Source: CAIZGX01 sp044354975
Lineage (GTDB): Bacteria > Bacteroidota > Bacteroidia > Flavobacteriales_D > Sanyastnellaceae
NCBI GenBank assembly: GCA_044354975.1
Contig: JBIKZA010000018.1
Span: forward strand, 1 to 38,211
Length of the DNA stretch: 38,211 bases
Reading direction: 5' to 3'
The translations under genes and the position numbers were made by a program. The notes below the pieces were generated by a model that ran no database searches, was not told the origin of the DNA, and saw only the letters and a list, made by a program, of their open reading frames with translations. This document shows, one piece after another, positions 15,450 through 23,326 of this stretch. Every line of letters begins with the position of its first letter. The first letter of the stretch is position 1.

Positions 15450-16706
15450 TTAGATAAACATCAATACGGGTTCTTCCAACATTGCTTTCAATGTTTGAAG
15501 GAATGCTGATCCCGACGCGCCATCTACCACACGGTGATCGCAGCTCAATGTCAATTTCATGGTGTGTCCAGGTACTACAGCACCGTTCTTCACAACAGGA
15601 ACTTCACGAATAGCACCAACAGCAAGAATACAAGCGTCTGGCGGATTCACAATAGCTGTGAATTCTTCTATTCCGAACATACCCAAATTTGAAATGGTGA
15701 AGGTGTTTCCCTCCCAATCAGATGGCTGAAGTTTTTTGGTCTTCGCTTTCTCTGCGAATGTTTTCACTTCTTGATTAATCTGAGCCAATGTCTTTGTATC
15801 AGCAAATCTCACAACAGGAACCAACAAACCTTCTTCAACAGCCACCGCTATGCCCATATGAACATGGTGATTGTAACGAATGGTATCTCCTTGCCAAGAT
15901 GAGTTCACCTTGGGGTGTTGTTTCAATGCCAATGCTGTGGCCTTAACAACCATATCGTTGAATGACACTTTAGATCCGGTTGCTGCATTCATTGCCGCTC
16001 GCGCTTCAACCGCTCTTCCCATATTAATTTCCATGGTTAAATAGAAATGGGGTGCGGTGAATTTGCTTTCAGCTAAACGACGGGCAATGGTTTTACGCAT
16101 TTGCGATACGTTCTCTTCGGTGTATGATTCAACCGCAGACGACGATTGAACAGAAGCACCAGCCATGAAGGCATCAACGTCTCTTCTAACAATTCTTCCG
16201 CCGTCACCTGAACCAGGGATGTATTGCAACGGTAAGCCTTTGTCTTCTGCTAATTTCTTTGCTAATGGACTCACGCGCATACGTCCGTCATTGAACGGCA
16301 CCGGGGCTGACGCTGGTGCTTGCGCCGAAGCTACAGGGGCTTGGGCAACAGCGGCCTTCGGAGCCTCAACAGCTGGAGCACTAGGCGCTGGAACTACTGC
16401 GGCTGGAGCTTCTTCCTTCGCTGCAGGTGAAGCGCCTTCAGCAGCAACAATCGCCGATACATCTTCCCCTTCCTTTCCGAAAACAGCAAGTAAACAATCT
16501 ACTGCTACTGTTTTTCCTTTCTCAACACCTATGTACAATAGAGTTCCATCTACATAAGATTCAAACTCCATGGTAGCTTTGTCGGTTTCAATTTCCGCCA
16601 ACAACTCACCACTCTTTACTTTATCTCCCACCTTCTTGTGCCAAGCCGCAACGGTTCCTTCCGTCATGGTGTCACTTAGTTTGGGCATACGAACTATTTC
16701 AGCCAT
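15450..16706 (-). CDS. pdhC: Pyruvate dehydrogenase complex E2, dihydrolipoamide acetyltransferase
   Basis: Transfers acetyl groups from E1 to CoA. The 418 residues are a single lipoyl domain (1-80, lipoyl Lys43 in EIETDKATMEF), an Ala/Pro-rich linker (about 85-140), a peripheral-subunit-binding domain (VSPLAKKLAEDKGLPL to GRIVRRDVDAF), and the catalytic domain with DHRVVDGASG (His391, Asp395). Only one lipoyl domain is present, whereas many flavobacterial homologues have two. Ten bases separate it from pdhA. The adjacent E1 alpha makes pyruvate the likely substrate, although branched-chain E2 looks alike. Confidence 0.93.
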   Translation of the reverse strand: MAEIVRMPKLSDTMTEGTVAAWHKKVGDKVKSGELLAEIETDKATMEFESYVDGTLLYIGVEKGKTVAVDCLLAVFGKEGEDVSAIVAAEGASPAAKEEAPAAVVPAPSAPAVEAPKAAVAQAPVASAQAPASAPVPFNDGRMRVSPLAKKLAEDKGLPLQYIPGSGDGGRIVRRDVDAFMAGASVQSSSAVESYTEENVSQMRKTIARRLAESKFTAPHFYLTMEINMGRAVEARAAMNAATGSKVSFNDMVVKATALALKQHPKVNSSWQGDTIRYNHHVHMGIAVAVEEGLLVPVVRFADTKTLAQINQEVKTFAEKAKTKKLQPSDWEGNTFTISNLGMFGIEEFTAIVNPPDACILAVGAIREVPVVKNGAVVPGHTMKLTLSCDHRVVDGASGSAFLQTLKAMLEEPVLMFI

Positions 16707-16716
16707 AATTTTTTTA

Positions 16717-17751
16717 TTAGTCGGTTACGTAAGGGTAATCGTCGTGGGAATATACGTCTTTATAAATTTCTTCCTTTTCTGGAAGTGGCGAGTTCTCGGC
16801 AAATTCCACTGATGCTAGAACCACTGCCTTAATCTCTTCTTCCATTGCTTCTATTTCCGTTTCGGTCATCCACTTGTTATCGCGAATGTTTCTCAAAACG
16901 AATTCAATAGGATCTTGATCAATATACTCTTGAACCTCTTCCTTGCTGCGGTATTTCTGAGGATCGCTCATACTGTGTCCTTTGTAGCGGTAGGTTTGAA
17001 TGTCTAACAACGTTGGTCCGTCACCTGCTCTTCCTCTTGCAACCGCTCGGTCGAAGGCTTCAGCAACAGCTTCAGGATTCATTCCGTCAACAGATTCAGA
17101 AGGCATCTCGAAACTAGCACCTAAGGTTTTCAAATCGGTTACGTTTGAGGTACGCTCAACAGAAGTTCCCATAGCGTACTGATTGTTTTCAATAACGAAA
17201 ATGCAAGGAATCTTCCATGTCATTGCCATGTTGAACGTCTCATATAAAGCACCTTGACGTGCAGCTCCGTCTCCAAAGAAACAAACCGTCACGTGATCTT
17301 CACCTCTGTATTTGTCGGCGAAAGCAATGCCTGCTCCCATTGGTATCTGAGCTCCAACAATTCCGTGTCCACCAAACAAATTTCTTTCTTTGTCGAACAT
17401 GTGCATGGAGCCCCCTTTTCCTTTTGAAAGTCCTGTTGACCTTCCGTATAGTTCAGCCATTACTCGGTTCGGATCTGAACCCATCACCAACGGATGAGCG
17501 TGGTCGCGGTATGCCGTAATAACCTTATCGGTTGGCTTAATCGCTTCCATCATTCCTGAAAGAATGGCCTCTTGTCCAATGTACAAGTGACAGAATCCAC
17601 CGAATTTTTGTTGAATGTACAACTGACCGCACTTCTCTTCGAACTTGCGCATCAATAGCATTTCACGATACCACTTTAAGTAAGTAGCCTTTGTAAAGCG
17701 CTCTCCTGTTGGGGTTGACGCATTTTTTGTTGACTTCGACGCTGTTGCCAT
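16717..17751 (-). CDS. pdhA: Pyruvate dehydrogenase E1 component, alpha subunit
   Basis: Thiamine-diphosphate-dependent decarboxylation of pyruvate, as a heterotetramer with E1 beta. The 344 residues contain YRDHAHPLVMG, GKGGSMHMFD, the ThDP motif beginning GDGAARQGALYE (160-171) and ending ENNQYAMGTS (188-197), and the conserved loop YRYKGHSMSDPQKYRS. Length and order fit the two-subunit E1 type. The beta subunit is not in this window, consistent with separate pdhB genes in many flavobacteria. It has its own good promoter match and is followed by pdhC. Confidence 0.94.
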   Translation of the reverse strand: MATASKSTKNASTPTGERFTKATYLKWYREMLLMRKFEEKCGQLYIQQKFGGFCHLYIGQEAILSGMMEAIKPTDKVITAYRDHAHPLVMGSDPNRVMAELYGRSTGLSKGKGGSMHMFDKERNLFGGHGIVGAQIPMGAGIAFADKYRGEDHVTVCFFGDGAARQGALYETFNMAMTWKIPCIFVIENNQYAMGTSVERTSNVTDLKTLGASFEMPSESVDGMNPEAVAEAFDRAVARGRAGDGPTLLDIQTYRYKGHSMSDPQKYRSKEEVQEYIDQDPIEFVLRNIRDNKWMTETEIEAMEEEIKAVVLASVEFAENSPLPEKEEIYKDVYSHDDYPYVTD

Positions 17752-17767
17752 AATTTTTTGTTCCTTG

Positions 17768-17798
17768 CAAATATAGTTACGAAGGCCTTGTTCAAAAA
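17768..17798 (-). promoter_or_regulatory. pdhA-pdhC promoter, best Bacteroidota-type match in the window
   Basis: On the minus strand TTTTTG (17798-17793), a 17-base spacer, then TATATTTG (17775-17768). Both elements match the TTTG/TAnnTTTG consensus. The -7 box ends 16 bases before the pdhA ATG. The rest of the 96-base gap to pheS shows no gene. Confidence 0.7.
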
Positions 17799-17847
17799 GA
17801 CCCCCTCGAAAAAGTGCACAATGTACACCACCTTATTGTAAAAACTA

Positions 17848-18870
17848 CTATATGGTTTTCTTGAACTGATTCAAGAAGCGCATATCGTTTTCAAAGAAGT
17901 GCCTAAGATCATCTACCCCGTATCGCAGCATGGCAATTCGTTCGATGCCCATTCCAAAAGCGAATCCAGAATACTTCTCAGGATCTATTCCAGAAGCGGC
18001 TAAAACATTCGGGTCTACCATTCCGCAGCCCATAATTTCCAACCAACCGGTTCCTTTTGTAATGCGATAATCTGCTGGTGTTTCCAATCCCCAATATACA
18101 TCCATCTCAGCACTTGGCTCGGTGAATGGGAAGTATGAAGGACGCAAACGAATCTTTGCTTTTCCGAAAAACGCTTCCGTAAACATTTGAAGTACTTGCT
18201 TCATGTCGGCAAAAGAAACGCCTTCGTCGATGTACAATCCTTCGATCTGATGGAATTGACAATGCGCGCGGCTAGAGATTGCTTCATTTCGGTAAACCCT
18301 TCCTGGCATAACAATGCGAATGGGCGGCTTAGTCGTTTCCATCACTCGCACTTGCACACTGCTTGTGTGGGTGCGAAGAACAGTATCCGGCTGGCCTTCC
18401 ACAAAAAACGTGTCCTGCATATCACGAGCGGGATGCTCCGGTGAGAAATTCAATCCAGAGAATACATGCCAATCGTCTTCAATCTCCGGTCCGTCTTCTA
18501 CACTAAATCCCATTCGCTCAAAAATGGAAAGGATTTCTTCGCGAACCAACTGCAAGGGATGTCTACTTCCGTGTGTCCACTCTCCATGTGGGCGAGTGAA
18601 ATCGGGAACTTCAACGTCACCTTTATTCGATTTGAATTGCAAAGAACCTTCATCTATTTTTTCTTGAACGGACGTTTTCAATCCGTTCATTACTGCTCCC
18701 ACTGCCTTTTTTTCTTCGTTTGGAATGGCCTTGAAGGCCTCGAACAAATCGTTCAAGATGCCCTTTCTTCCTAAATATTTCACACGAAAAGCTTCTACCT
18801 CATCGGCAGAGTTGAGTTGGGTGGAAGCAACTTCAAGTTTCAGTTGCTCTATTTGTTCAACCAAACTCAC
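17848..18870 (-). CDS. pheS: Phenylalanine-tRNA ligase alpha subunit
   Basis: Charges tRNA-Phe together with PheT, which is not in the window. The 340 residues show the N-terminal coiled-coil region, then class II motifs: the HPARDMQDTFF segment, SSRAHCQFHQIEGLYID around motif 2, GWLEIMGCGMVDPNVL, and GFAFGMGIERIAMLRYG for motif 3. The start codon is GTG, overlapping the upstream stop by four bases (GTGA), so translation is coupled to the cyclophilin gene. Length is normal. Confidence 0.96.
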   Translation of the reverse strand: MSLVEQIEQLKLEVASTQLNSADEVEAFRVKYLGRKGILNDLFEAFKAIPNEEKKAVGAVMNGLKTSVQEKIDEGSLQFKSNKGDVEVPDFTRPHGEWTHGSRHPLQLVREEILSIFERMGFSVEDGPEIEDDWHVFSGLNFSPEHPARDMQDTFFVEGQPDTVLRTHTSSVQVRVMETTKPPIRIVMPGRVYRNEAISSRAHCQFHQIEGLYIDEGVSFADMKQVLQMFTEAFFGKAKIRLRPSYFPFTEPSAEMDVYWGLETPADYRITKGTGWLEIMGCGMVDPNVLAASGIDPEKYSGFAFGMGIERIAMLRYGVDDLRHFFENDMRFLNQFKKTI

Positions 18871-19652
18871 TTGATCACCTCCATTTTCATGCTAATGTCT
18901 TGAAGTGGTCTGTCACCGGCAGCAGTTGGCATGGAAAGAATCTTGTCAAGCACGTCCAATCCTTCTACAACTTCTCCAAATACCGTATAATCCATATCCA
19001 ATTGCGCTGTGCCTCCAACGGTCTTGTATAATTCGCGTTGCTCAGGGGTGTATGCGAAATTCGCATTCTTCTGCTTTACGTATTGTTCAACTTGATTGAT
19101 TTGCGCGTCTGTCATGGCTTGTCCTTGAGCAATGTAGAACTGACTTCCGCTTGACGCTTTCGTTGGATTCGCGAAATCTCCTTGACGCGCAGCTGCAAGT
19201 GCTCCTTTCTTATGAATGAAGTTCGAATTGAACTCAGCTGGAACGGTATACCCAGGCCCACCCATGCCCAATTGTGTTCCCGCATCTGCTCCGCGACTGT
19301 TCGGGTCACCACCTTGAGCCATAAACCCACGGATACAACGGTGAAACAACAAATCGTTGTAAAATCCTGATTCAACCAACTTAATGAAATTATCTCTGTG
19401 CTGCGGGGTTTCGTCATAAAGACGAATAACCATATCGCCTAATGAAGTTGTAACCTTAATACGTGTGTTGGTGTGATCTGTTTGCATGTTGTTATTTGTT
19501 TGATTTTCTTTGTTTTCAATAGGTACAGGCTCTCCAATGGTTAAATTAGAAGCGCCAGTTTTAACGGGGTCTTGCGATTTACATCCTGTTGCATTCAAGA
19601 ATAGAAGGAAAGAAAAAATAGCAAAACCGCAGAAAGATAGACGTGAATTCAT
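18867..19652 (-). CDS. Cyclophilin-type peptidyl-prolyl cis-trans isomerase, lipoprotein
   Basis: Catalyses prolyl isomerisation during folding of exported proteins. The 261 residues begin with a signal and lipobox NATGC (lipidated Cys24), then a low-complexity linker of about 40 residues and a cyclophilin domain. The active-site run FHRCIRGFMAQGGDP keeps the catalytic arginine; GSQFYIAQG follows. An insertion of about 30 residues (QINQVEQYVKQ region) lies near the usual cyclosporin-binding tryptophan, which is not evident. It overlaps pheS by four bases. A TAATTTTG box (19703-19696) lies upstream. Confidence 0.93.
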   Translation of the reverse strand: MNSRLSFCGFAIFSFLLFLNATGCKSQDPVKTGASNLTIGEPVPIENKENQTNNNMQTDHTNTRIKVTTSLGDMVIRLYDETPQHRDNFIKLVESGFYNDLLFHRCIRGFMAQGGDPNSRGADAGTQLGMGGPGYTVPAEFNSNFIHKKGALAAARQGDFANPTKASSGSQFYIAQGQAMTDAQINQVEQYVKQKNANFAYTPEQRELYKTVGGTAQLDMDYTVFGEVVEGLDVLDKILSMPTAAGDRPLQDISMKMEVIK

Positions 19653-19695
19653 TTTTTTTTCTTTAATTTGTGATACTTAACCGATTAATTGTCGA

Positions 19696-19703
19696 CAAAA
19701 TTA
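19696..19703 (-). promoter_or_regulatory. Putative -7 element for the cyclophilin-pheS unit
   Basis: On the minus strand TAATTTTG, a complete match to TAnnTTTG, 43 bases before the cyclophilin ATG, in the 62-base gap between divergent starts (19652 and 19715). No convincing -33 element was found. Confidence 0.35.
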
Positions 19704-19714
19704 AGCAAACGTCT

Positions 19715-20101
19715 ATGAAGGCTACACGAACTTTTCAATTTGTTTTAGGAATTTTATTTTTAGTGGGAACTACAATGACCTTAACCTCATGTGTTAAAGA
19801 AGAACCTACCGTGGCGGTAGTTCGTGTTGTAGATGCGAACGGCGATCCTGTGCAGGGTGCTTCAGTGCGTTTGTACGGTTCACCTTCTCAAACTCCTCCT
19901 CCTCCAAATGCTATTGCATTGGACACAACATTAACTACAGATGCTACTGGCACGGTAACAATTGATTATTCTGAAAACTACAAACTTGGTCAAGCAGGGT
20001 TTGCCGTTTTAGACATTGAAGCATACAAGGGTGCGCTTTATGGCGTTGGCATCATTAAGATTGAAGAGCAAGAAACAACTGAGGTAACAATAGAGATTTA
20101 A
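19715..20101 (+). CDS. Small lipoprotein with a carboxypeptidase-regulatory-like fold
   Basis: Predicted lipoprotein of 128 residues from the ATG at 19715. A hydrophobic signal ends in the lipobox LTSC (TMTLTSC), followed by VKEEPTVAVVRVVDANGDPV. The pattern VRVVDANGDPVQGASVRLYG, then DTTLTTDATGTVTIDY, is typical of carboxypeptidase regulatory-like or Ig-like beta domains. A longer in-frame start at 19670 is possible but would place charged residues before the signal. No specific function can be given. The stop is three bases from the stop of the converging neighbour. Confidence 0.75.
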   Translation: MKATRTFQFVLGILFLVGTTMTLTSCVKEEPTVAVVRVVDANGDPVQGASVRLYGSPSQTPPPPNAIALDTTLTTDATGTVTIDYSENYKLGQAGFAVLDIEAYKGALYGVGIIKIEEQETTEVTIEI

Positions 20102-20104
20102 GAT

Positions 20105-20440
20105 TTACGCTTCGTTTCCGAAGTATCTCATCATTGCTTTTTTTAATAGAATTTCCTGATCTCCTGGGCTTAACACCGGGAGATCTTCTTTTTTAGCAAA
20201 GTGCGGCCATCCGTCTACGTCTCTTCCTTCAAACTCATAATACCCGTATGGCTCTAATAATGTGCATACGGCCACGTGCATGAGTTCCAACTTCTGATCT
20301 TTCTTGAATTTCAAATCGAATATTCCCAGTTCCTGGAGTCCAATCAACAAAAGAATAGCCGAATAATCTAGGGTTTCGCCAAAATTTTTCGACGCTGTTT
20401 CCAGCGTTTCCTTCCACTTCTTCTCAAACAAATAATCCAT
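20105..20440 (-). CDS. Conserved hypothetical protein, 111 residues
   Basis: Not recognised as a named family. It starts MDYLFEKKWKETLETASKNF, has a hydrophobic helix-like stretch YSAILLLIGLQELGIF, and contains HVAVCTLLEPYGYYEFEGRD and a C-terminal MMRYFGNEA. There is no signal peptide or clear membrane segment, so it is probably a soluble helical cytoplasmic protein. A promoter-like pair (TTTG, 16 bases, TACCTTCG) at 20489-20516 supports expression. The opposite-strand frame here lacks such support. Confidence 0.7.
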   Translation of the reverse strand: MDYLFEKKWKETLETASKNFGETLDYSAILLLIGLQELGIFDLKFKKDQKLELMHVAVCTLLEPYGYYEFEGRDVDGWPHFAKKEDLPVLSPGDQEILLKKAMMRYFGNEA

Positions 20441-20488
20441 TATCGTGCGTTTCTAAAAAAATATTTTAAAAAATGTAACCTTTCTAGG

Positions 20489-20516
20489 CGAAGGTAGGTA
20501 TACCCAACATAACAAA
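20489..20516 (-). promoter_or_regulatory. Putative promoter for the 111-residue protein gene
   Basis: On the minus strand TTTG (20516-20513), a 16-base spacer, then TACCTTCG (20496-20489), one mismatch from TAnnTTTG. The leader would be about 45 bases. An inverted repeat AGGTAG (20492-20497)/CTACCT (20517-20522) overlaps it. Confidence 0.4.
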
Positions 20517-20523
20517 CTACCTC

Positions 20524-20922
20524 ATGAAAACTAAATTATTCACTCTTATCGCGCTAATCGTTCTTACAACAAGCGCTTTCGCTCAAACAACCACTCAATT
20601 GTTAGATGCTCAATTGAATGTAACAAAGAACAAGGCGGCAGCAAAATTCACACGATCAATTACTCAAGTAAATGAGTCTCTTTTTGAAGTGAAAGTTAAC
20701 TTCCAAACGGGTGAACTAATGATGACTGGTACATACATGGATGAGTCTCTGAGTATTGCGCAAGGTGAATTCGTATATTTCTTCGCGAACGGAATTAAAG
20801 AATCTCAAGGTCTTTATGAAAGCGGAGTGAGAGTTGGTGCATGGCAACGTTGGAATTTCGATGGCGCTCAAAAACCTGATCGCTACTACCAAGAGGCAAC
20901 GGCATTACTTTCGGCAAAATAA
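20524..20922 (+). CDS. Secreted protein with MORN/YwqK-like repeat
   Basis: Exported protein of 132 residues with a signal peptide ending SAFAQ. The C-terminal half holds a segment of the kind seen in MORN or YwqK-type repeats: FANGIKESQGLYESGVRVG followed by AWQRWNFDG. Such repeats are common in secreted Bacteroidota proteins of unknown role. The start ATG at 20524 directly precedes a canonical signal peptide. It is monocistronic and closed by a GAAA-loop hairpin shared with the converging regulator gene. Confidence 0.78.
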   Translation: MKTKLFTLIALIVLTTSAFAQTTTQLLDAQLNVTKNKAAAKFTRSITQVNESLFEVKVNFQTGELMMTGTYMDESLSIAQGEFVYFFANGIKESQGLYESGVRVGAWQRWNFDGAQKPDRYYQEATALLSAK

Positions 20923-20947
20923 AATAGAAGATAACTTTTAAGAAGGG

Positions 20948-20973
20948 AAAGGAAATAGGAAACTATTTCCTTT
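20948..20973. terminator. Terminator after the MORN-like gene, overlapping the Fur-family 3' end
   Basis: The perfect arms AAAGGAAATAG (20948-20958) and CTATTTCCTTT (20963-20973) enclose GAAA, followed on the plus strand by TTCTTTT. The right arm includes the stop codon of the Fur-family gene (20963-20965), so the structure may serve both directions. Confidence 0.75.
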
Positions 20974-21403
20974 TTCTTTTCCCATAAAAATTAAGACTGT
21001 GAGTGGAAATTTCAATGTCGAAAATCTCTTCCAATGTTGACTTAATGTTTTGAATTCTCGGGTCACAAAATTCGAAGACCTCCCCGGTGTCTGTTAAAAT
21101 AATGTGATCATGCTGTTGATTCTGATAGGCCTTTTCGAAATGCGCTATGTTCTGTCCGAATTGATTTTTTCTTACAAGTGCGCAGTTGAGTAATAGCTCT
21201 ATGGTGTTGTACAAGGTTGCTCTGGAAACTCGGTATTTCTTGTTCTTCATTCGAACATAGAGCGCTTCAATATCGAAATGATCGTCGATGGTATAAATCT
21301 CCGCTAGAATAGCATATCGCTCTGGCGTTTTGCGATGCAAATGCTTTTCTAAATACGCCGTGAAAATTTCTTTTACCTTATCTTGAATATCTTGTTGGGA
21401 CAT
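20963..21403 (-). CDS. Fur-family transcriptional regulator lacking the usual CxxC
   Basis: Metal- or peroxide-sensing repressor family. From the ATG at 21403 the protein has 146 residues (an in-frame start at 21460 is possible but not preferred). The winged-helix part shows KTPERYAILAEIY and the recognition helix SRATLYNTIELL. The metal region reads QHDHIILTDTGEVFEFCD: His98, Asp99 and His100 are kept, but the two positions that are cysteines in CxxC-type Fur are Leu103 and Thr106, so the structural zinc site is absent. Which signal it senses (iron, zinc, peroxide) cannot be decided. It diverges from ftsZ across 184 bases rich in inverted repeats. Confidence 0.88.
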   Translation of the reverse strand: MSQQDIQDKVKEIFTAYLEKHLHRKTPERYAILAEIYTIDDHFDIEALYVRMKNKKYRVSRATLYNTIELLLNCALVRKNQFGQNIAHFEKAYQNQQHDHIILTDTGEVFEFCDPRIQNIKSTLEEIFDIEISTHSLNFYGKRKRK

Positions 21404-21408
21404 GTGCG

Positions 21409-21416
21409 CAAATGTA
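21409..21416 (-). promoter_or_regulatory. -7 element of the Fur-family gene, near-leaderless
   Basis: On the minus strand TACATTTG, a full match to TAnnTTTG, ends five bases before the ATG at 21403. Transcription would begin at or within a few bases of the start codon. A PerR-box-like AT sequence lies at 21438-21452, where the -33 region would be. Confidence 0.5.
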
Positions 21417-21437
21417 CAACGTGAGATTTTTTCTTCC

Positions 21438-21493
21438 TTATAATATTTATTCATTTCCACAACAGCTCTTTACTAACATTTAGTAGTTCACTA
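21438..21493. promoter_or_regulatory. Inverted-repeat-rich intergenic segment, candidate operators
   Basis: Two signals lie between the Fur-family gene and ftsZ. At 21438-21452 TTATAATATTTATTC matches 11 of 14 fixed bases of the PerR box (TTATAATnATTATAA). At 21471-21485 the perfect repeat TACTAA-CAT-TTAGTA is extended by an ACTA (21490-21493) that pairs with its TAGT. Binding by the adjacent regulator is inferred from position only. AT-rich sequence yields such matches by chance fairly often. Confidence 0.3.
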
Positions 21494-21587
21494 TTTTGAA
21501 AAGTGCGTTTGCAACAAAGAGCAATTGTGTGCTTACTTCGGAAAACCAAAATTTACTGATTTACCTACCTCAAAAAGCTTTTATTCG

Positions 21588-23324
21588 ATGTCAGATTTAC
21601 TCAATTTCAACCTTCCAAAACAAGAAGAAAACGCCATCATCAAAGTTGTTGGTGTTGGTGGTGGCGGCTCAAACGCCGTTAACTACATGTTCAACAAAGG
21701 AATTAACGGTGTAGACTTCGTTGTGTGTAACACCGATGCTCAATCGTTAGACAACAGCCCAATTCTAAACAAAATGCAATTGGGTCATACGCTTACCAAA
21801 GGTCGCGGAGCAGGGGCTCGTCCAGAAGTGGGTCGAGATGCTGCCATGGAGTCCATCGAAGAAATTCGTGCGTTGTTTAACCCCGATCTTCAAATGGTTT
21901 TCGTTACTGCTGGAATGGGTGGCGGTACTGGAACGGGTGCTGCTCCTGTCATTGCGCAAGTTGCAAAGGAAATGGGTATTCTTACGGTAGGTATTGTTAC
22001 CGTTCCTTTCGCTTTTGAAAACAAGAAAAGAACTGCTCAAGCAACTGCCGGTATTGAAGAAATGCGCAAGGCTGTTGATACACTTTTGATTATTCGCAAC
22101 GATAAGTTGCGTGAACTATACGGAAACCTTTCTTTAAGCAATGCATTCAGTCATGCAGATGATGTGCTTTGCACAGCAGCTAAAAGCATTGCCGAGTTAA
22201 TAACTATTACTGGTATTGTGAACGTGGATATGAACGACGTTATAACGGTAATGCGTGGAAGCGGCGTAGCCATTATGGGCAGCGGAAGAGCAAATGGTGA
22301 AGGCCAGGCTCTGCGAGCTGTGCAATTGGCTATGGAATCGCCTTTGTTAAACGACGATGATATTACAGGAGCTTCTCACATTTTGTTAAATATTACATAC
22401 GGAAACAACGAGTTGAAAATGGACGAGATCGGAGAGATTACCGATTTCATTCAAGAACTTGCTGGTCCGGAAGCGGACATCATCTGGGGTTACGGTAAAG
22501 ACGAACAACTCGGAGAAGATATTTGTGTGAACGTTATTGCGACCGGTTTCGCGGCAAAAGAAATTGCCACGTTACTTCCGCTTAATGCTGTGAAAGAAGC
22601 ACCTGCTCCAGCTGCTGTTTTCATTTTAGGTGATGCGCCAACTGCGCAGGTCGCAGTTGTGGAAGAAATTCCTGCAGTAGTCGCTGAAACAGATACCATG
22701 ACTGAATCGACTGTTTCAGAAGTAACTGAAGAGCCGTTCAAATTGGTATTGGCCGACGAGATTGAATTGGAAATTGAAAATTCATTTGAATCGAATCCAA
22801 CCGTTGAAGAGCCTGTTAAACAAGTGGCTTTGTTTTCATTCGCTGAATTCGAAAAAGCTGAATTGGCCAACGAAGAAACAGTGAAAATGGAATTAGAAGA
22901 ACCTGAAATTCCAGAGTTGAGCACATTTAAAATTCAAGAGAACACTGAAACTGAGACACCATTCGTTCCTGCGTTCGAAAGCATTCGTCCTACTTCTGAC
23001 CGCGAGGTTCCTGAGGTACAAATGACTTTCAAACAAGAAGTTGCTACTGAAAATCGTCCACCTCGCACAGAACTACAAGCCCGCAACAAAGAGCGTGAAG
23101 CACGTATTCGTGAATACACTATGCGCATGAAGTCTCCAAACGGATTGAATGAATTGGAGAGTGAGCCTGCATTCATGAGAAGAAAAGTTACGCTTGACGA
23201 AGGAAATCACTCAAGTGAAAACACAGTTTCTCGCACAATCTCTAGAGAAGTAACAGACGAGAATGGAAATACACGCATTGAATTGCGCACGAACAATCCA
23301 TTCTTACACGATAATGTAGACTGA
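21588..23324 (+). CDS. ftsZ: Cell division protein FtsZ
   Basis: Tubulin-like GTPase forming the Z ring. From the ATG at 21588 the protein has 578 residues; a GTG 21 codons upstream gives an unlikely extension. GTP-binding motifs are VGVGGGGSNAV (21-31) and GGGTGTG (111-117), and the T7 catalytic loop is NVDMNDVI. After the folded core (about 330 residues) comes a long Glu-rich disordered linker, as in many Bacteroidota FtsZ proteins, ending NNPFLHDNVD. Here ftsZ stands between a Fur-family gene and metG, without ftsQ or ftsA beside it. The stop lies two bases from the metG stop. Confidence 0.97.
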   Translation: MSDLLNFNLPKQEENAIIKVVGVGGGGSNAVNYMFNKGINGVDFVVCNTDAQSLDNSPILNKMQLGHTLTKGRGAGARPEVGRDAAMESIEEIRALFNPDLQMVFVTAGMGGGTGTGAAPVIAQVAKEMGILTVGIVTVPFAFENKKRTAQATAGIEEMRKAVDTLLIIRNDKLRELYGNLSLSNAFSHADDVLCTAAKSIAELITITGIVNVDMNDVITVMRGSGVAIMGSGRANGEGQALRAVQLAMESPLLNDDDITGASHILLNITYGNNELKMDEIGEITDFIQELAGPEADIIWGYGKDEQLGEDICVNVIATGFAAKEIATLLPLNAVKEAPAPAAVFILGDAPTAQVAVVEEIPAVVAETDTMTESTVSEVTEEPFKLVLADEIELEIENSFESNPTVEEPVKQVALFSFAEFEKAELANEETVKMELEEPEIPELSTFKIQENTETETPFVPAFESIRPTSDREVPEVQMTFKQEVATENRPPRTELQARNKEREARIREYTMRMKSPNGLNELESEPAFMRRKVTLDEGNHSSENTVSRTISREVTDENGNTRIELRTNNPFLHDNVD

Positions 23325-23326
23325 TC

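Noticed and set aside
15450..17751. Missing E1 beta gene beside pdhA and pdhC as a sign of a broken operon
   Set aside because: Separate pdhB genes are common in flavobacteria and both genes present are intact, so no defect is implied.
22490..22924. A 144-codon open frame antisense to the ftsZ linker region
   Set aside because: It is Ser/Thr/Ala-rich, the expected shadow of a Glu/Val-rich linker on the other strand, has no start signal, and lies wholly within a certain gene.
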